A stretch of 55,398 bases of DNA. Origin: an uncultured Bacteroidia bacterium (GTDB taxonomy: Bacteria; Bacteroidota; Bacteroidia; Bacteroidales; Prolixibacteraceae). The stretch lies in the NCBI GenBank assembly GCA_903918045.1, contig CAIXCY010000069.1, positions 1 to 55,398 of the forward strand, in the 5' to 3' direction. The translations under genes and the position numbers were made by a program. The notes under the pieces are model-generated. The model made no database searches. It was given only the letters and a program-made list of their open reading frames with translations, and was not told where the DNA came from. Positions within the stretch are counted from its first letter, which is position 1; every line of letters starts with the position of its first letter. This document shows, piece by piece, positions 1 to 8,174 of this stretch.

Positions 1-188
1 TATACTTTTCAGAGGGCGTGTTTAACTATTCAGAAAGGGGATTACATATTGAAACGAACCCCTTCAAATTAATTCTGATCCTAAATTAGCGTGTTTCTTT
101 CGGTATATGACGAATGATTTGAAGTTATTTCAGGGATTTTTTTTACATTGCGTCCAAAATAATTTGGTCTGAATAAATAATACAGTTT

Positions 189-1025
189 GTGAAAAAAGTT
201 TCAATTCAAGGGATAAAAGGTTCATTTCATGAGGATGCAGCAAGGCGATATTTCAGCGATGAGGTAGAAATTGTTGAATGTAAATCGTTCCGCAAAGTTT
301 GTGAACAAATTGATGAAGATAAGGTTGACTATGCTGTTTTAGCAATTGAAAATTCAATTGCCGGAAGCATCCTACAAAACTATTCGTTAATTCGTGATTA
401 CCACCTGCGTATTATCGGCGAGATCTATATCCATATTCAGATGAATCTGATGGTCCTACCCGGAGTGCGTAAAAAGGATATTAAGGAGATTTATTCGCAT
501 CCGGTTTCCTTTTTGCAGTGCGCCGAATATATTGAAAAATATTTCCCTAATGTTGAAACAAAGGAACTCGGAGATAACGCAGCAGTAGCCAAGCTGATTT
601 CAAAAGAGAAGATTACCTATGCCGCGGCAATAAGCAACCTGAGATCCGCCCAATTATACGGATTAGAGGTGATTGACAAGGGGATTGAGAGCAATAAAAA
701 GAATTATACCCGGTTTTTGATTCTGGCCAAACATGCCACAAGTGCCGAAACTCCCAATAAAGCCTCCCTCTGTTTTGAGGTTGGCCATTTTCATGGCGCA
801 TTAGCCAAAGTATTAAATACCTTTGCTGAACACGAGATAAACCTGACAAAAATACAATCGCTTCCTATTATTGGAAAACCAAACGAATACTCTTTTCATG
901 TTGATGTAGAGTGGGATTCAATTGAAAACTATGAAAAAGCGATACATATGGTTTTGAAAAATGTATCAAGTATGGCCATCCTTGGAGAATATGTCAGGGG
1001 AGAAGTCGCAATACACAATGAATAA
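189..1025 (+). CDS. pheA: Prephenate dehydratase with ACT domain
   Basis: Converts prephenate to phenylpyruvate, the last step before transamination to phenylalanine; cytosolic. The 278-residue protein starts at a GTG and has the dehydratase domain first (residues about 1-185), with the family's Thr-Arg-Phe active-site triad in NYTRFLIL near residue 173. A C-terminal ACT domain (about 190-275) carries GALAKVLNTFAEHEINLTKI; this domain usually binds phenylalanine for feedback inhibition. The usual ESRP motif reads QSLP here, which I recall as common in Bacteroidota homologues. There is no chorismate mutase domain, so it is monofunctional. A flavodoxin gene follows after 10 nt and an aminotransferase after that, so it probably heads an operon. 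No good promoter is visible in the 188 bases upstream. Confidence 0.93.
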   Translation: MKKVSIQGIKGSFHEDAARRYFSDEVEIVECKSFRKVCEQIDEDKVDYAVLAIENSIAGSILQNYSLIRDYHLRIIGEIYIHIQMNLMVLPGVRKKDIKEIYSHPVSFLQCAEYIEKYFPNVETKELGDNAAVAKLISKEKITYAAAISNLRSAQLYGLEVIDKGIESNKKNYTRFLILAKHATSAETPNKASLCFEVGHFHGALAKVLNTFAEHEINLTKIQSLPIIGKPNEYSFHVDVEWDSIENYEKAIHMVLKNVSSMAILGEYVRGEVAIHNE

Positions 1026-1035
1026 ATACTGACTT

Positions 1036-1554
1036 ATGGGAAATCTAGCTATTTTTTTTGGACCGGAAGGGGGATCTGTAAACCGTGTTGCCAAATCGCT
1101 GGCAGCAAAACTGGAACAGCAAAAACCCGATCTGATCCTTATCAATGAGGCAACGGCTGCCGATCTTGAACGGTATGATACAATCATCTTTGGAATCTCG
1201 ACAATTGGAAGGGATACCTGGGATCAGAAATTTGGAAATATCGATTGGTCGAGGTTTATGCCGATCATCTCTGCCTTTAATTTTACTGGAAAGAAAGTTG
1301 CAGTCTTTGGTTTAGGCGACCATATTACCTATGCCTACCATTTTGTAAACTCAATGGGGATTCTGGCCAAGGAAGTTGTCAAAAACGGTGGTGAGCTTTT
1401 AGGAAAAGTAAGCGCTGAAGGGTATGATTTTCAGGATTCTGAAGCCCTCGAGGGTGGCTTGTTTTTAGGATTGCCCGTAGATGAGGATTTCGAACCTGAA
1501 CTCACTGACGGTCGTTTGAATGGCTGGGTTGCACAGTTAAATAAGGAGTTTTGA
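1036..1554 (+). CDS. Flavodoxin
   Basis: Small FMN electron carrier of 172 residues, the usual long-chain flavodoxin length. The N-terminal beta strand and phosphate loop read LAIFFGPEGGSVNRVAK, where the family normally has a Ser/Thr-rich loop. The FMN-contacting segments look like GISTIGRDTWDQ (about 54-65) and VAVFGLGDHITYAYHF (about 94-109), both typical of flavodoxins, and the C-terminal DEDFEPELTDGRLNGWVAQL also fits. It lies between pheA and an aminotransferase, upstream of a 2-oxoacid:ferredoxin oxidoreductase. The likely role is to accept electrons from that enzyme, perhaps in place of ferredoxin under iron limitation; this is inferred from position. Its stop codon lies inside a possible TTG-initiated start of the next gene. 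Confidence 0.9.
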   Translation: MGNLAIFFGPEGGSVNRVAKSLAAKLEQQKPDLILINEATAADLERYDTIIFGISTIGRDTWDQKFGNIDWSRFMPIISAFNFTGKKVAVFGLGDHITYAYHFVNSMGILAKEVVKNGGELLGKVSAEGYDFQDSEALEGGLFLGLPVDEDFEPELTDGRLNGWVAQLNKEF

Positions 1555-1568
1555 ATTCGTTCAGCCAA

Positions 1569-2888
1569 ATGAACACGCCAATAAACTACGAACTGGTTGA
1601 GCGCAAGATTGAAGAACTGGAGGTTCCTGAAATAGGAAATGCTTCAATCCGTGAGATTGTGCAACTGGTAAGCAGCATTGAAGCAGCTACCGGTCAAAAG
1701 TATATACGCATGGAGATGGGGATCCCCGGTCTTCCGCCTGCGCAAATTGGAGTAGAAGCTGAGATCGAGGCATTACGCAATAACGTGGCCTCCGCCTATC
1801 CCCGCATTGACGGTATTCAGCCGCTAAAGGATGAGTCATCCCGTTTCCTGAAGCTCTTTATGAATATTGATGTTAAACCTGAGGGATGTATTCCCACAGT
1901 GGGTTCTATGGAGGGAAGTTATGCCGCATTCCTGGTTTCAGGAAGCTGTCACAAGGAACGGGATACCACACTGTTTATCGATCCGGGCTTTCCTGTACAA
2001 AAGCAGCAATTGCTGGTTATGGGACAGAAATATGAAACATTCGATGTTTTTGATTTTCGTGGTTCAAAACTTCGTGATAAACTTGAATCGTACCTCTCAA
2101 AGGGAAATATCCATTGCATCGTCTATTCAAACCCGAATAATCCGGCCTGGATCTGCTTTGATGATGAGGAACTAAGGATCATCGGCGAATTGGCCAATAA
2201 ATATGATGTGGTTATAATTGAGGATCTTGCCTATTTTGGAATGGATTTCAGATCCGATCTCTCCAAACCCGGAATGCCACCTTACCAGGTTACAGTTGCC
2301 AGGTATACTGAGAATTATATCTTAATGATCTCCAGTTCAAAGGTTTTCTCCTATGCCGGACAGCGAATAGGAATGCTCGTTATCTCCGATGCCCTTTACC
2401 ACCGCCATTTCCCTTACCTTGGAGAACGGCTAAAGGTTCATGGTTTCGGGAATGCCATAGTGCACCGGGTATTATACTCTTTGACTTCAGGCACCTCCCA
2501 CTCGGCACAGTATGCCCTGGCAGCCATGTTTAAGGGCGCCAATGACGGGATTTTTAATTTCGTTGGAGATGTAAAGGAGTATGGCGAGAAAGCAAAGATT
2601 ATGAAGCAGATTTTTACCGAAAATGGCTTTACGATTGTCTATGATACTGACCAGGGAAAACCGGTCGGAGATGGATTTTATTTCACTATTGGTTACCCGG
2701 GTATGACAGGGGGTGAATTATTACACAAGTTACTGTACTACGGAATTAGCGCTATATCCTTGGGCAATACCGGCAGCACAAAAGAGGGGTTAAGGGCTTG
2801 TGTGTCAAATGTAAAAAGAGACCAATTCGAAGATTTAACAATAAGGGTTAAGCAATTCAACGCAGATTTTCCGATAATAACTGAATAG
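1569..2888 (+). CDS. PLP-dependent class I/II aminotransferase
   Basis: Fold-type I aminotransferase of about 440 residues. The Schiff-base lysine is in SSSKVFSYAGQRIG and the cofactor-binding segment is YSNPNNPAW; VVIIEDLAYFGMD matches the Asp/Tyr strand of the family. I place the start at the ATG at 1569. A TTG at 1551 in the same frame would overlap the flavodoxin stop by 4 nt, but it sits only 2 nt from the AAGGAG-like sequence. Downstream genes encode a 2-oxoacid:ferredoxin oxidoreductase and upstream lies pheA, so plausible substrates are arylpyruvates or branched-chain 2-oxoacids. The sequence alone does not decide between synthesis (phenylalanine from phenylpyruvate) and fermentative amino-acid breakdown. 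Confidence 0.85.
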   Translation: MNTPINYELVERKIEELEVPEIGNASIREIVQLVSSIEAATGQKYIRMEMGIPGLPPAQIGVEAEIEALRNNVASAYPRIDGIQPLKDESSRFLKLFMNIDVKPEGCIPTVGSMEGSYAAFLVSGSCHKERDTTLFIDPGFPVQKQQLLVMGQKYETFDVFDFRGSKLRDKLESYLSKGNIHCIVYSNPNNPAWICFDDEELRIIGELANKYDVVIIEDLAYFGMDFRSDLSKPGMPPYQVTVARYTENYILMISSSKVFSYAGQRIGMLVISDALYHRHFPYLGERLKVHGFGNAIVHRVLYSLTSGTSHSAQYALAAMFKGANDGIFNFVGDVKEYGEKAKIMKQIFTENGFTIVYDTDQGKPVGDGFYFTIGYPGMTGGELLHKLLYYGISAISLGNTGSTKEGLRACVSNVKRDQFEDLTIRVKQFNADFPIITE

Positions 2889-2948
2889 CCTGGTCTTCTA
2901 CCCGGTCGCCTTCAGAAAAGTTAACGATCTAATAAATATCATATTAAG

Positions 2949-3179
2949 ATGGCAAAAGTCAGAGGAGCAGTTGTTGTCGACACCGAAGTATGTAAGGGGT
3001 GCAACCTTTGTGTTGTGGCCTGTCCTACATTAACCCTGGCGCTTAACCGCAATGTGAATAACAAGGGATATCACTATTCTTATATGGAAAATCCTGAAAA
3101 TTGTACAGGATGTACCAATTGTTCAACCGTTTGCCCCGATAGTTGTATCACTGTCTACCGGACAAAGACCGAACATTAA
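2949..3179 (+). CDS. 2-oxoacid:ferredoxin oxidoreductase delta subunit (2x[4Fe-4S])
   Basis: A 76-residue ferredoxin-like protein with two cluster motifs, CKGCNLCVVACP (residues about 15-26) and CTGCTNCSTVCP (about 53-64), each CxxCxxCxxxCP as in bacterial 2[4Fe-4S] ferredoxins. It precedes the alpha, beta and gamma subunits of a four-subunit 2-oxoacid:ferredoxin oxidoreductase with 21 nt to the next gene. It is therefore most likely the delta subunit that relays electrons from the thiamine centre to an external ferredoxin or flavodoxin. There is a 60-nt gap from the aminotransferase, so it could be transcribed with the genes upstream. Confidence 0.92.
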   Translation: MAKVRGAVVVDTEVCKGCNLCVVACPTLTLALNRNVNNKGYHYSYMENPENCTGCTNCSTVCPDSCITVYRTKTEH

Positions 3180-3200
3180 ATAATTCTTTAAATCCTGAAT

Positions 3201-4283
3201 ATGGGAGAGTTAAGATTAATGAAGGGAAATGAAGTGATTGCTGAAGCTGCAATCCGCTGTGGGTGTGATGGCTATTTTGGCTATCCGATTACTCCGCAGT
3301 CTGAAGTTATGGAGACTTTAATGACACTGCGTCCCTGGGAAGATTCGGGGATGGTTGTCTTACAGGCGGAGAGTGAAATTGCCTCTATTCATATGGTTTA
3401 CGGCGCAGCCGGCGCCGGGAAAAGGGTAATGACCTCCTCTTCGAGTCCGGGTATCAGCCTTATGGCCGAAGGAATTTCGTATATGGCAGGTGCCGAACTA
3501 CCCTGTGTAATTGTAAATGTACAGCGTGGTGGTCCGGGACTTGGAACCATCCAGCCATCTCAGGCTGATTACAACCAGGCGACAAAGGGTGGCGGACATG
3601 GCGATTATTCGTTGTTTGTGCTCGCCCCTGCCTCAGTACAGGAGATGCACGATTTTGTAGTCCTGGGATTTGAGATGGCCTTTAAATACCGAAATCCGGT
3701 GATGATACTAGCCGACGGAGTAATCGGACAGCTTATGGAGAAGGTCGAATTGATTGACCAGCGTCCGCGTTGGACCAATGAGCAGATTGAAGAGATCTCT
3801 GGAGATTGGGCAACCACAGGTAAACGGTCAAATCGCCAAAAACATGTTATCACCTCCTTAGAGATGGATTCAAATACAATGGAACAGAACAATCTCAGAC
3901 TCCAGGCAAAATACAATCGCATGAAGGATGAAGAGGTTCGTTATGAATCTATTGAATGTGAAGATGCAGATTATATTATGGTTGCCTTTGGCTCCGCAGC
4001 AAGGATCTGTCAGAAAACGGTTCAGATTGCACGCAGAAAAGGGGTCAAAGTTGGACTCATCCGACCGATCACCCTCTTTCCGTTTCCTGAAAAGATTATC
4101 GCCGAATATGCGACCAAAGTAAAAGGCTTTCTTTCCGTGGAATTCAATGCAGGGCAGATGGTTAATGATATCCGGCTTGCCGTAAATGGAAAAACACAGG
4201 TTGAATATTTCGGCAGAATGGGGGGAATCGTCCCTACGCCGGATGAGGTTGAGCTAGCTTTGGAACAACGTTTTAATAATTAA
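3201..4283 (+). CDS. 2-oxoacid:ferredoxin oxidoreductase alpha subunit (VorB/KorA-like)
   Basis: Pyrimidine-binding subunit of a thiamine-diphosphate oxidoreductase that oxidises a 2-oxoacid and CoA to acyl-CoA, CO2 and reduced ferredoxin. The 360-residue length and the GYPITPQSEVME motif (about 29-40) match the alpha subunit of VOR/KOR enzymes. QAESEIASIHMVYGAAGAGK (about 55-74) contains the glutamate that activates the cofactor, and SSSSPGISLMAEG follows. The subunit pattern of 76, 360, 270 and 183 residues is that of four-subunit VOR/KOR rather than the two-subunit indolepyruvate enzyme. Valine-derived versus 2-oxoglutarate specificity cannot be read here; the neighbouring aminotransferase favours amino-acid-derived oxoacids. 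Confidence 0.92.
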   Translation: MGELRLMKGNEVIAEAAIRCGCDGYFGYPITPQSEVMETLMTLRPWEDSGMVVLQAESEIASIHMVYGAAGAGKRVMTSSSSPGISLMAEGISYMAGAELPCVIVNVQRGGPGLGTIQPSQADYNQATKGGGHGDYSLFVLAPASVQEMHDFVVLGFEMAFKYRNPVMILADGVIGQLMEKVELIDQRPRWTNEQIEEISGDWATTGKRSNRQKHVITSLEMDSNTMEQNNLRLQAKYNRMKDEEVRYESIECEDADYIMVAFGSAARICQKTVQIARRKGVKVGLIRPITLFPFPEKIIAEYATKVKGFLSVEFNAGQMVNDIRLAVNGKTQVEYFGRMGGIVPTPDEVELALEQRFNN

Positions 4284-4288
4284 GCAAG

Positions 4289-5101
4289 ATGTCTGTATTA
4301 ACTGAAAGAATCAACGAGATCATCAAACCGGAAAACCTGGTTTATGCCAAATCACCGCTTCTGAATGACGATGCAATGCATTATTGCCCCGGATGCAGTC
4401 ATGGTGTCGTACACCGGCTGATAGCCGAGGTGATTGAAGAGATGGGAATCCAGGAACAGACCATCGGAGTTTCGCCGGTGGGATGTGCTGTCTTTGCTTA
4501 CAATTATATCGATATAGACTGGGCTGAGGCAGCTCATGGACGCGCTCCGGCGGTAGCCACCGGAATTAAACGGGTTATGCCCGAGAAATATGTCTTCTCC
4601 TATCAGGGCGATGGAGATTTGGCTGCAATCGGCACGGCTGAGACTTTACATGCCATAAACCGTGGTGAGAATATCGTAATGATCTTTATCAATAATGCAA
4701 TCTACGGAATGACTGGCGGTCAGATGGCGCCGACAACACTGATCGGGCAGATAACAGCCACAACACCCAATGGCAGAAATGCTGATTTGAATGGTTACCC
4801 GCTTAAAATAACTGAACTAATAGCACAATTACCCGGGGCTGCTTATGTTACAAGGCAAAGTGTCCAGACTCCGGCTGCAGTTCGCAAAGCAAAAAAAGCG
4901 ATCCGAAAGGCATTTGAGATTCAGGCAAAAAAGATTGGAACTTCATTTGTTGAGGTCGTCTCAACCTGCAGTTCAGGCTGGAAGCTTACCCCTGTCGCTT
5001 CAAATAAGTGGATGGAAGAGAATATGTTCCCCCAATATCCATTGGGTGATTTGAAAGACTCCGGGCGCGCTGATGCTGATTTATACCGGATAAAAGGTTA
5101 A
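4289..5101 (+). CDS. 2-oxoacid:ferredoxin oxidoreductase beta subunit (TPP-binding)
   Basis: The 270-residue subunit that binds the diphosphate half of thiamine diphosphate. The signature is GDGDLAAIG followed by NNAIYGMTGGQMAPTT (about 107-150), the GDGD...NN Mg2+/TPP motif. An N-terminal YCPGCSHGVVHRL, with the CxGC pair found in this family, lies at about 31-43. The C-terminal part (VEVVSTCSSGW and onward) closes the domain. Only 5 nt separate it from the alpha gene and 25 nt from the gamma gene, so the subunits are co-transcribed. The alpha and beta proteins together form the active site at their interface. Confidence 0.93.
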   Translation: MSVLTERINEIIKPENLVYAKSPLLNDDAMHYCPGCSHGVVHRLIAEVIEEMGIQEQTIGVSPVGCAVFAYNYIDIDWAEAAHGRAPAVATGIKRVMPEKYVFSYQGDGDLAAIGTAETLHAINRGENIVMIFINNAIYGMTGGQMAPTTLIGQITATTPNGRNADLNGYPLKITELIAQLPGAAYVTRQSVQTPAAVRKAKKAIRKAFEIQAKKIGTSFVEVVSTCSSGWKLTPVASNKWMEENMFPQYPLGDLKDSGRADADLYRIKG

Positions 5102-5126
5102 TACCACAAAATTTAAAGCTCAAAAA

Positions 5127-5678
5127 ATGACTGAAGAGATCATTATCGCAGGGTTTGGCGGACAAGGAGTACTTTCAATGGGGAAAATTCTGGCCTATTC
5201 AGGTGTTATGCAGGATCAGGAGGTGGCCTGGTTCCCTTCGTATGGCCCGGAAATGAGGGGTGGCACAGCCAATGTGACTGTGATCCTTAGTGACGAGCGG
5301 ATCAGTTCCCCTATCCTTCATGAATTTGACACCGCTATTATCCTGAATCAGCAGTCGATGACAAAATTCGAATCACGTGTAAAACCAGGAGGGACGCTGA
5401 TCTATGATCCTAATGGAATTATTCATCACCCTTCACGAAAAGATATCAATATTTTAAAGGTTGAAGGATCACGGCTCGCAGTTGAAATGGGTAATCCGCT
5501 GACATTTAATATGATTGTACTGGGCGCTTTCCTGAAAGCAAAACCGGTTATTAAGCTGGAGAATGTGAAAAAAGGGCTCGAAAAATCGTTACCTGAACGT
5601 CATCATAAATTAATCCCACTCAATCTGGCTGCAATCGAAATCGGGCAGGAAAATCTCGTGGTTGTGCAGGAGGTTTGA
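5127..5678 (+). CDS. 2-oxoacid:ferredoxin oxidoreductase gamma subunit
   Basis: A 183-residue gamma subunit, thought to carry the CoA-binding domain of the oxidoreductase. The N-terminal IIIAGFGGQGVLSMGKILA and WFPSYGPEMRGGTANVTVI are the two signatures of the POR/KOR gamma domain. It closes the operon. The stop codon is followed within 2 nt by an array of TAG-containing 7-8-nt units (separate entry), and I see no canonical GC-rich terminator in the following 400 bases. Confidence 0.92.
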   Translation: MTEEIIIAGFGGQGVLSMGKILAYSGVMQDQEVAWFPSYGPEMRGGTANVTVILSDERISSPILHEFDTAIILNQQSMTKFESRVKPGGTLIYDPNGIIHHPSRKDINILKVEGSRLAVEMGNPLTFNMIVLGAFLKAKPVIKLENVKKGLEKSLPERHHKLIPLNLAAIEIGQENLVVVQEV

Positions 5679-5679
5679 G

Positions 5680-5723
5680 TAGGCTAATAGGCTTTAGACA
5701 TTTAGGCTATTAGGCTTTTAGGG
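5680..5723 (+). repeat. TAG-phased 7-8-nt array, copy 1
   Basis: TAG trinucleotides occur at 5680, 5688, 5695, 5703, 5711 and 5719, spacings 8, 7, 8, 8 and 8. Units resemble TAGGCTAA and TAGGCTTT. The array begins 2 nt after the gamma-subunit stop codon. The same spacing pattern recurs at 13580-13614 after fucI. Confidence 0.75.
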
Positions 5724-5724
5724 A

Positions 5725-5748
5725 TGGAACGCAGATGACGCAGATCTA
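5725..5748 (+). repeat. 24-nt dispersed repeat, copy 1
   Basis: A 24-mer beginning TGGAACGCAGATGACGC matches 15961-15984 at 19 of 24 positions. Both copies contain an internal near-duplication of the form CNGATGACNCNGAT. Both are intergenic and close to a gene 3' end. Confidence 0.55.
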
Positions 5749-5880
5749 GCGGATCGACACGGATTAGTAGTAGATTACAAATATGATTTTTAGTTCATCC
5801 GACAAATAATGGAAAGAACTAATTTTATTAACGAAAGCATACTTCAGTTAATTTAGTAATCCTGGATATCTGTTTCTGAT

Positions 5881-6002
5881 CAAATCCGGAGGATTTGAAT
5901 GTTTAAAGCAATAATTCTGGGGGATCCCTGATGTACGACTCCGTCCGCAGGTTCTACACTAATGATCTATTCTATAATCCGATGACCTCTCCGATATCAA
6001 TT
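5881..6002. repeat. Three-hairpin composite element, degraded copy
   Basis: Starts with CAAATCCGGAGGATTTG, a 6-bp stem hairpin. It is followed by AATGTTTAAAG, a weak middle hairpin (5933-5957, GTACGACTCC...GTTCTAC) and a final CTATAATCCGATGACCTC segment. The order and total length of about 122 nt match the better-preserved copy at 16171-16295. Confidence 0.55.
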
Positions 6003-6053
6003 CTTTAGCAGTAAAACCTTTCTGTAATATGCATTTAATCCTTCCCATCAGCA

Positions 6054-6091
6054 CCCTAAAAGCCACCATCCTAATAGTCTTTTAACCTAAA
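6054..6091 (-). repeat. TAG-phased array, inverted copy
   Basis: On the minus strand this is a TAG-phased array like 5680-5723: CTA occurs on the plus strand at 6056, 6071 and 6087, spacings 15 and 16, which are multiples of the 7-8-nt unit. It faces copy 1 in inverted orientation across about 330 nt. Confidence 0.5.
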
Positions 6092-6101
6092 CGCCTTCCC
6101 C

Positions 6102-6707
6102 TCACAACATCCCATTATCAATCTGCCAGATGATGTATTCGATCATCTTATCTTCATTGGCAGCGTCATATTCTGATTTGAGGTTATGTCCAAAGAGGCG
6201 CGCAATCCCTTGCCAGAAGAAGGCGCTGAATCCCCCTTTAAACTCCCTGATAATTTCATACGACGACTGGCCTGTCTCGCGGTCTATTAATTTGATAAGT
6301 ATCCGTCCCTGGTTAATTGACATCGATCGGATTTCAGGTTCAAACTCAGAAAACAGATCTTTCTCGATTTTTTTAATGTAATCCTTTCGCTCCCGATTAG
6401 TCTTAAAGGTCAAATACGCACTATTATATTCTTTCAATTTCCTGGCAGCAACTTTGGCGATTGGATAAACTTTCATTACCCTCATCTCCAATACGGTATA
6501 TTGATGCAGCGCCTTACGTGACCAGTCTTTACGTTGCGGATATACCAGGATCTCAGGCAAAACGTAATGCAAAATTGAATCTGATTCTGTAATAAGCGTT
6601 TTATCATTATAGAGATAGGGGGGGCGGTCCTTGATCTGGGCAAGCCCGGCCAGGGGTATTGATATAAGCAAATAAAGCGTTAATCTTTTTAACATTAATG
6701 GAATCAT
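6102..6707 (-). CDS. DUF4294 exported protein
   Basis: Member of DUF4294, a Bacteroidota family without an assigned function. The diagnostic core is EKDLFSEFEPEIRSMSINQG followed by RILIKLIDRETGQSSYEIIREFKGG. I start at the ATG at 6707, which gives an N-terminus of MIPLMLKRLTLYLLISIPLAGLAQ type, a normal signal peptide with a likely cut after the AQ. A longer frame back to 6743 adds 12 residues that spoil the signal peptide. The mature protein of about 180 residues has charged helices and no visible membrane segment, so it is probably periplasmic. It is monocistronic, convergent with the oxidoreductase operon and divergent from arginine deiminase. Confidence 0.82.
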   Translation of the reverse strand: MIPLMLKRLTLYLLISIPLAGLAQIKDRPPYLYNDKTLITESDSILHYVLPEILVYPQRKDWSRKALHQYTVLEMRVMKVYPIAKVAARKLKEYNSAYLTFKTNRERKDYIKKIEKDLFSEFEPEIRSMSINQGRILIKLIDRETGQSSYEIIREFKGGFSAFFWQGIARLFGHNLKSEYDAANEDKMIEYIIWQIDNGML

Positions 6708-6804
6708 ATTATGAGACCTCAAAATTAGTAAACGATACTTCAAGTCCGACTATTTGAAAGGTTATTAAATTCCAAAATTTGTTATCTCCGGATTTTTAAA
6801 TCGG

Positions 6805-6812
6805 TATCTTTG
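6805..6812 (+). promoter_or_regulatory. Promoter -7 element for arginine deiminase
   Basis: TATCTTTG matches the Bacteroidota -7 consensus TAnnTTTG exactly and lies 39 nt before the ATG at 6852. No TTG occurs at the expected 19-20-nt spacing; the nearest TTTG is 23 nt upstream. Confidence 0.5.
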
Positions 6813-6851
6813 TCATTAAGATTGTAAAACTCGTTTGAAAGCTATAAAAAA

Positions 6852-8111
6852 ATGGATAAAATTAAGGTTGGTGTATCCTCTGAAATTGGAGTTCTAAAGG
6901 GGGTAATCCTTCATTCTCCGGGTCATGAGGTTGAGAATATGACCCCTGAAAATGCCGAACGGTCACTCTACAGTGATATTTTAAATCTCTCGGTGGCCTC
7001 TAAAGAGTATGTCCACATGAAGGAGATTCTTGAAAAGGTTTCCACAACCTTTGAGGTAAAAGATCTGCTTATTGAAACTCTTCGGAGTGACTCCGTAAAG
7101 GAGGATCTCGTCCGAAGAATCTCGTTCCAGGAAGATGCCGCTGCAGAAATAGATTTTTTGCTTCAGATGCCGGCCAAGGCATTGGCAACTCAGCTGATCG
7201 AAGGGGTCGTTCTTAAACGGGACAACCTGACCCGGTTTTTAAGTAAAGAGCGTTATTCGATGCGCCCACTGCACAATTTTCTTTTCACAAGGGATGCATC
7301 GATGACCCTTTGGGACGAAGTGCTGATCGGGAAAATGGCGAGTAAGGTACGTGAACGCGAAACAATGATTATGGAGGCGATCTTTAAACATCATCCGGCC
7401 TTCGGTGTTAAAACGATTAACCCTGCCGGGAATACAACATTCGTGAATGCTACCATCGAAGGAGGTGATGTCCAGATTGCACGCGAAGATGTTCTTGTCA
7501 TCGGCAAGGGATCCCGCACTTCTTCAGAGGGAATCGACTTTCTGATTGAGATGATCAAGGCCAAGAAAACAGGACCCAAACATTTGATTGTACAGGAACT
7601 GCCCGACAGCCCTGAGTCATTTATCCATCTCGATATGACCTTTACCTTTCTGAATCAGGATGCGTGTCTGGTTTATGAACCACTAATTCTCAAAAATAAT
7701 AAATTCCATACGATACATATTACAATTGATAATGGGATAGTTACAGGCATCCATGAACGGAAAAACATGCTGAAAGCACTTCATCAGGTTGGATTTGAAT
7801 TTGAACCTGTGTTTTGCGGGGGCAAACAGGATCCATGGATAATGGAGCGCGAACAATGGCATAGCGGCGCTAACTTCTTTGCTTTTGCACCCGGAAAAGT
7901 GATTGGCTATGAGCGGAACGGCTACACCTTGGAAGAGATGAATAACAATGGATTCGAGATTATCCGTGCCCAGGAATATATTGATAAAAAGTTGGATCAT
8001 AACGATTTCAAAAAACTCGTAATCACGATTCCCGGTTCAGAACTTGCACGCGGCGGTGGAGGCGCCCGGTGTATGACCATGCCAATTTATCGCGAGAAGG
8101 TGGATTGGTAA
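6852..8111 (+). CDS. arcA: Arginine deiminase family protein
   Basis: Hydrolyses arginine to citrulline and ammonia, the first step of the arginine deiminase pathway; cytosolic. The 419-residue length fits ArcA. Guanidino-modifying-enzyme landmarks occur in order: LKGVILHSPGHEVENMTPEN (about 15-34), FLFTRDASM (about 144-152), EGGDVQIARED (about 201-211), HLDMTFTFLN with the catalytic His (about 258-267), and the C-terminal catalytic cysteine in ARGGGGARCMTMP (about 402-414). No carbamate kinase, ornithine carbamoyltransferase or antiporter gene is adjacent, so the rest of the pathway, if present, is elsewhere. A role in nitrogen supply or acid tolerance instead of ATP generation is possible. 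The start fits the -7 element upstream. Confidence 0.9.
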   Translation: MDKIKVGVSSEIGVLKGVILHSPGHEVENMTPENAERSLYSDILNLSVASKEYVHMKEILEKVSTTFEVKDLLIETLRSDSVKEDLVRRISFQEDAAAEIDFLLQMPAKALATQLIEGVVLKRDNLTRFLSKERYSMRPLHNFLFTRDASMTLWDEVLIGKMASKVRERETMIMEAIFKHHPAFGVKTINPAGNTTFVNATIEGGDVQIAREDVLVIGKGSRTSSEGIDFLIEMIKAKKTGPKHLIVQELPDSPESFIHLDMTFTFLNQDACLVYEPLILKNNKFHTIHITIDNGIVTGIHERKNMLKALHQVGFEFEPVFCGGKQDPWIMEREQWHSGANFFAFAPGKVIGYERNGYTLEEMNNNGFEIIRAQEYIDKKLDHNDFKKLVITIPGSELARGGGGARCMTMPIYREKVDW

Positions 8112-8174
8112 GCAGCATTTCTCATCGAAATAAAATATTCCTTGATATTGTCAATATTTGAATTGAAACAATCA

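Larger units (their letters stand above)
5679..6101. other. Repeat-rich intergenic region after the oxidoreductase operon
   Basis: A 423-base stretch with no credible gene. In order it holds a TAG-phased array (5680-5723), a copy of the TGGAAC...GATGAC repeat (5725-5748), AT-rich sequence, a degraded three-hairpin element (5881-6002) and an inverted TAG-phased array (6054-6091) ending 10 nt before the stop of the convergent DUF4294 gene. It separates two convergent transcription units, so terminator or mRNA 3'-end functions are plausible but not shown. Confidence 0.6.

Noticed and set aside
1-188. Gene or promoter upstream of pheA
   Set aside because: No open frame of substance and no exact TAnnTTTG; nothing to support a feature.
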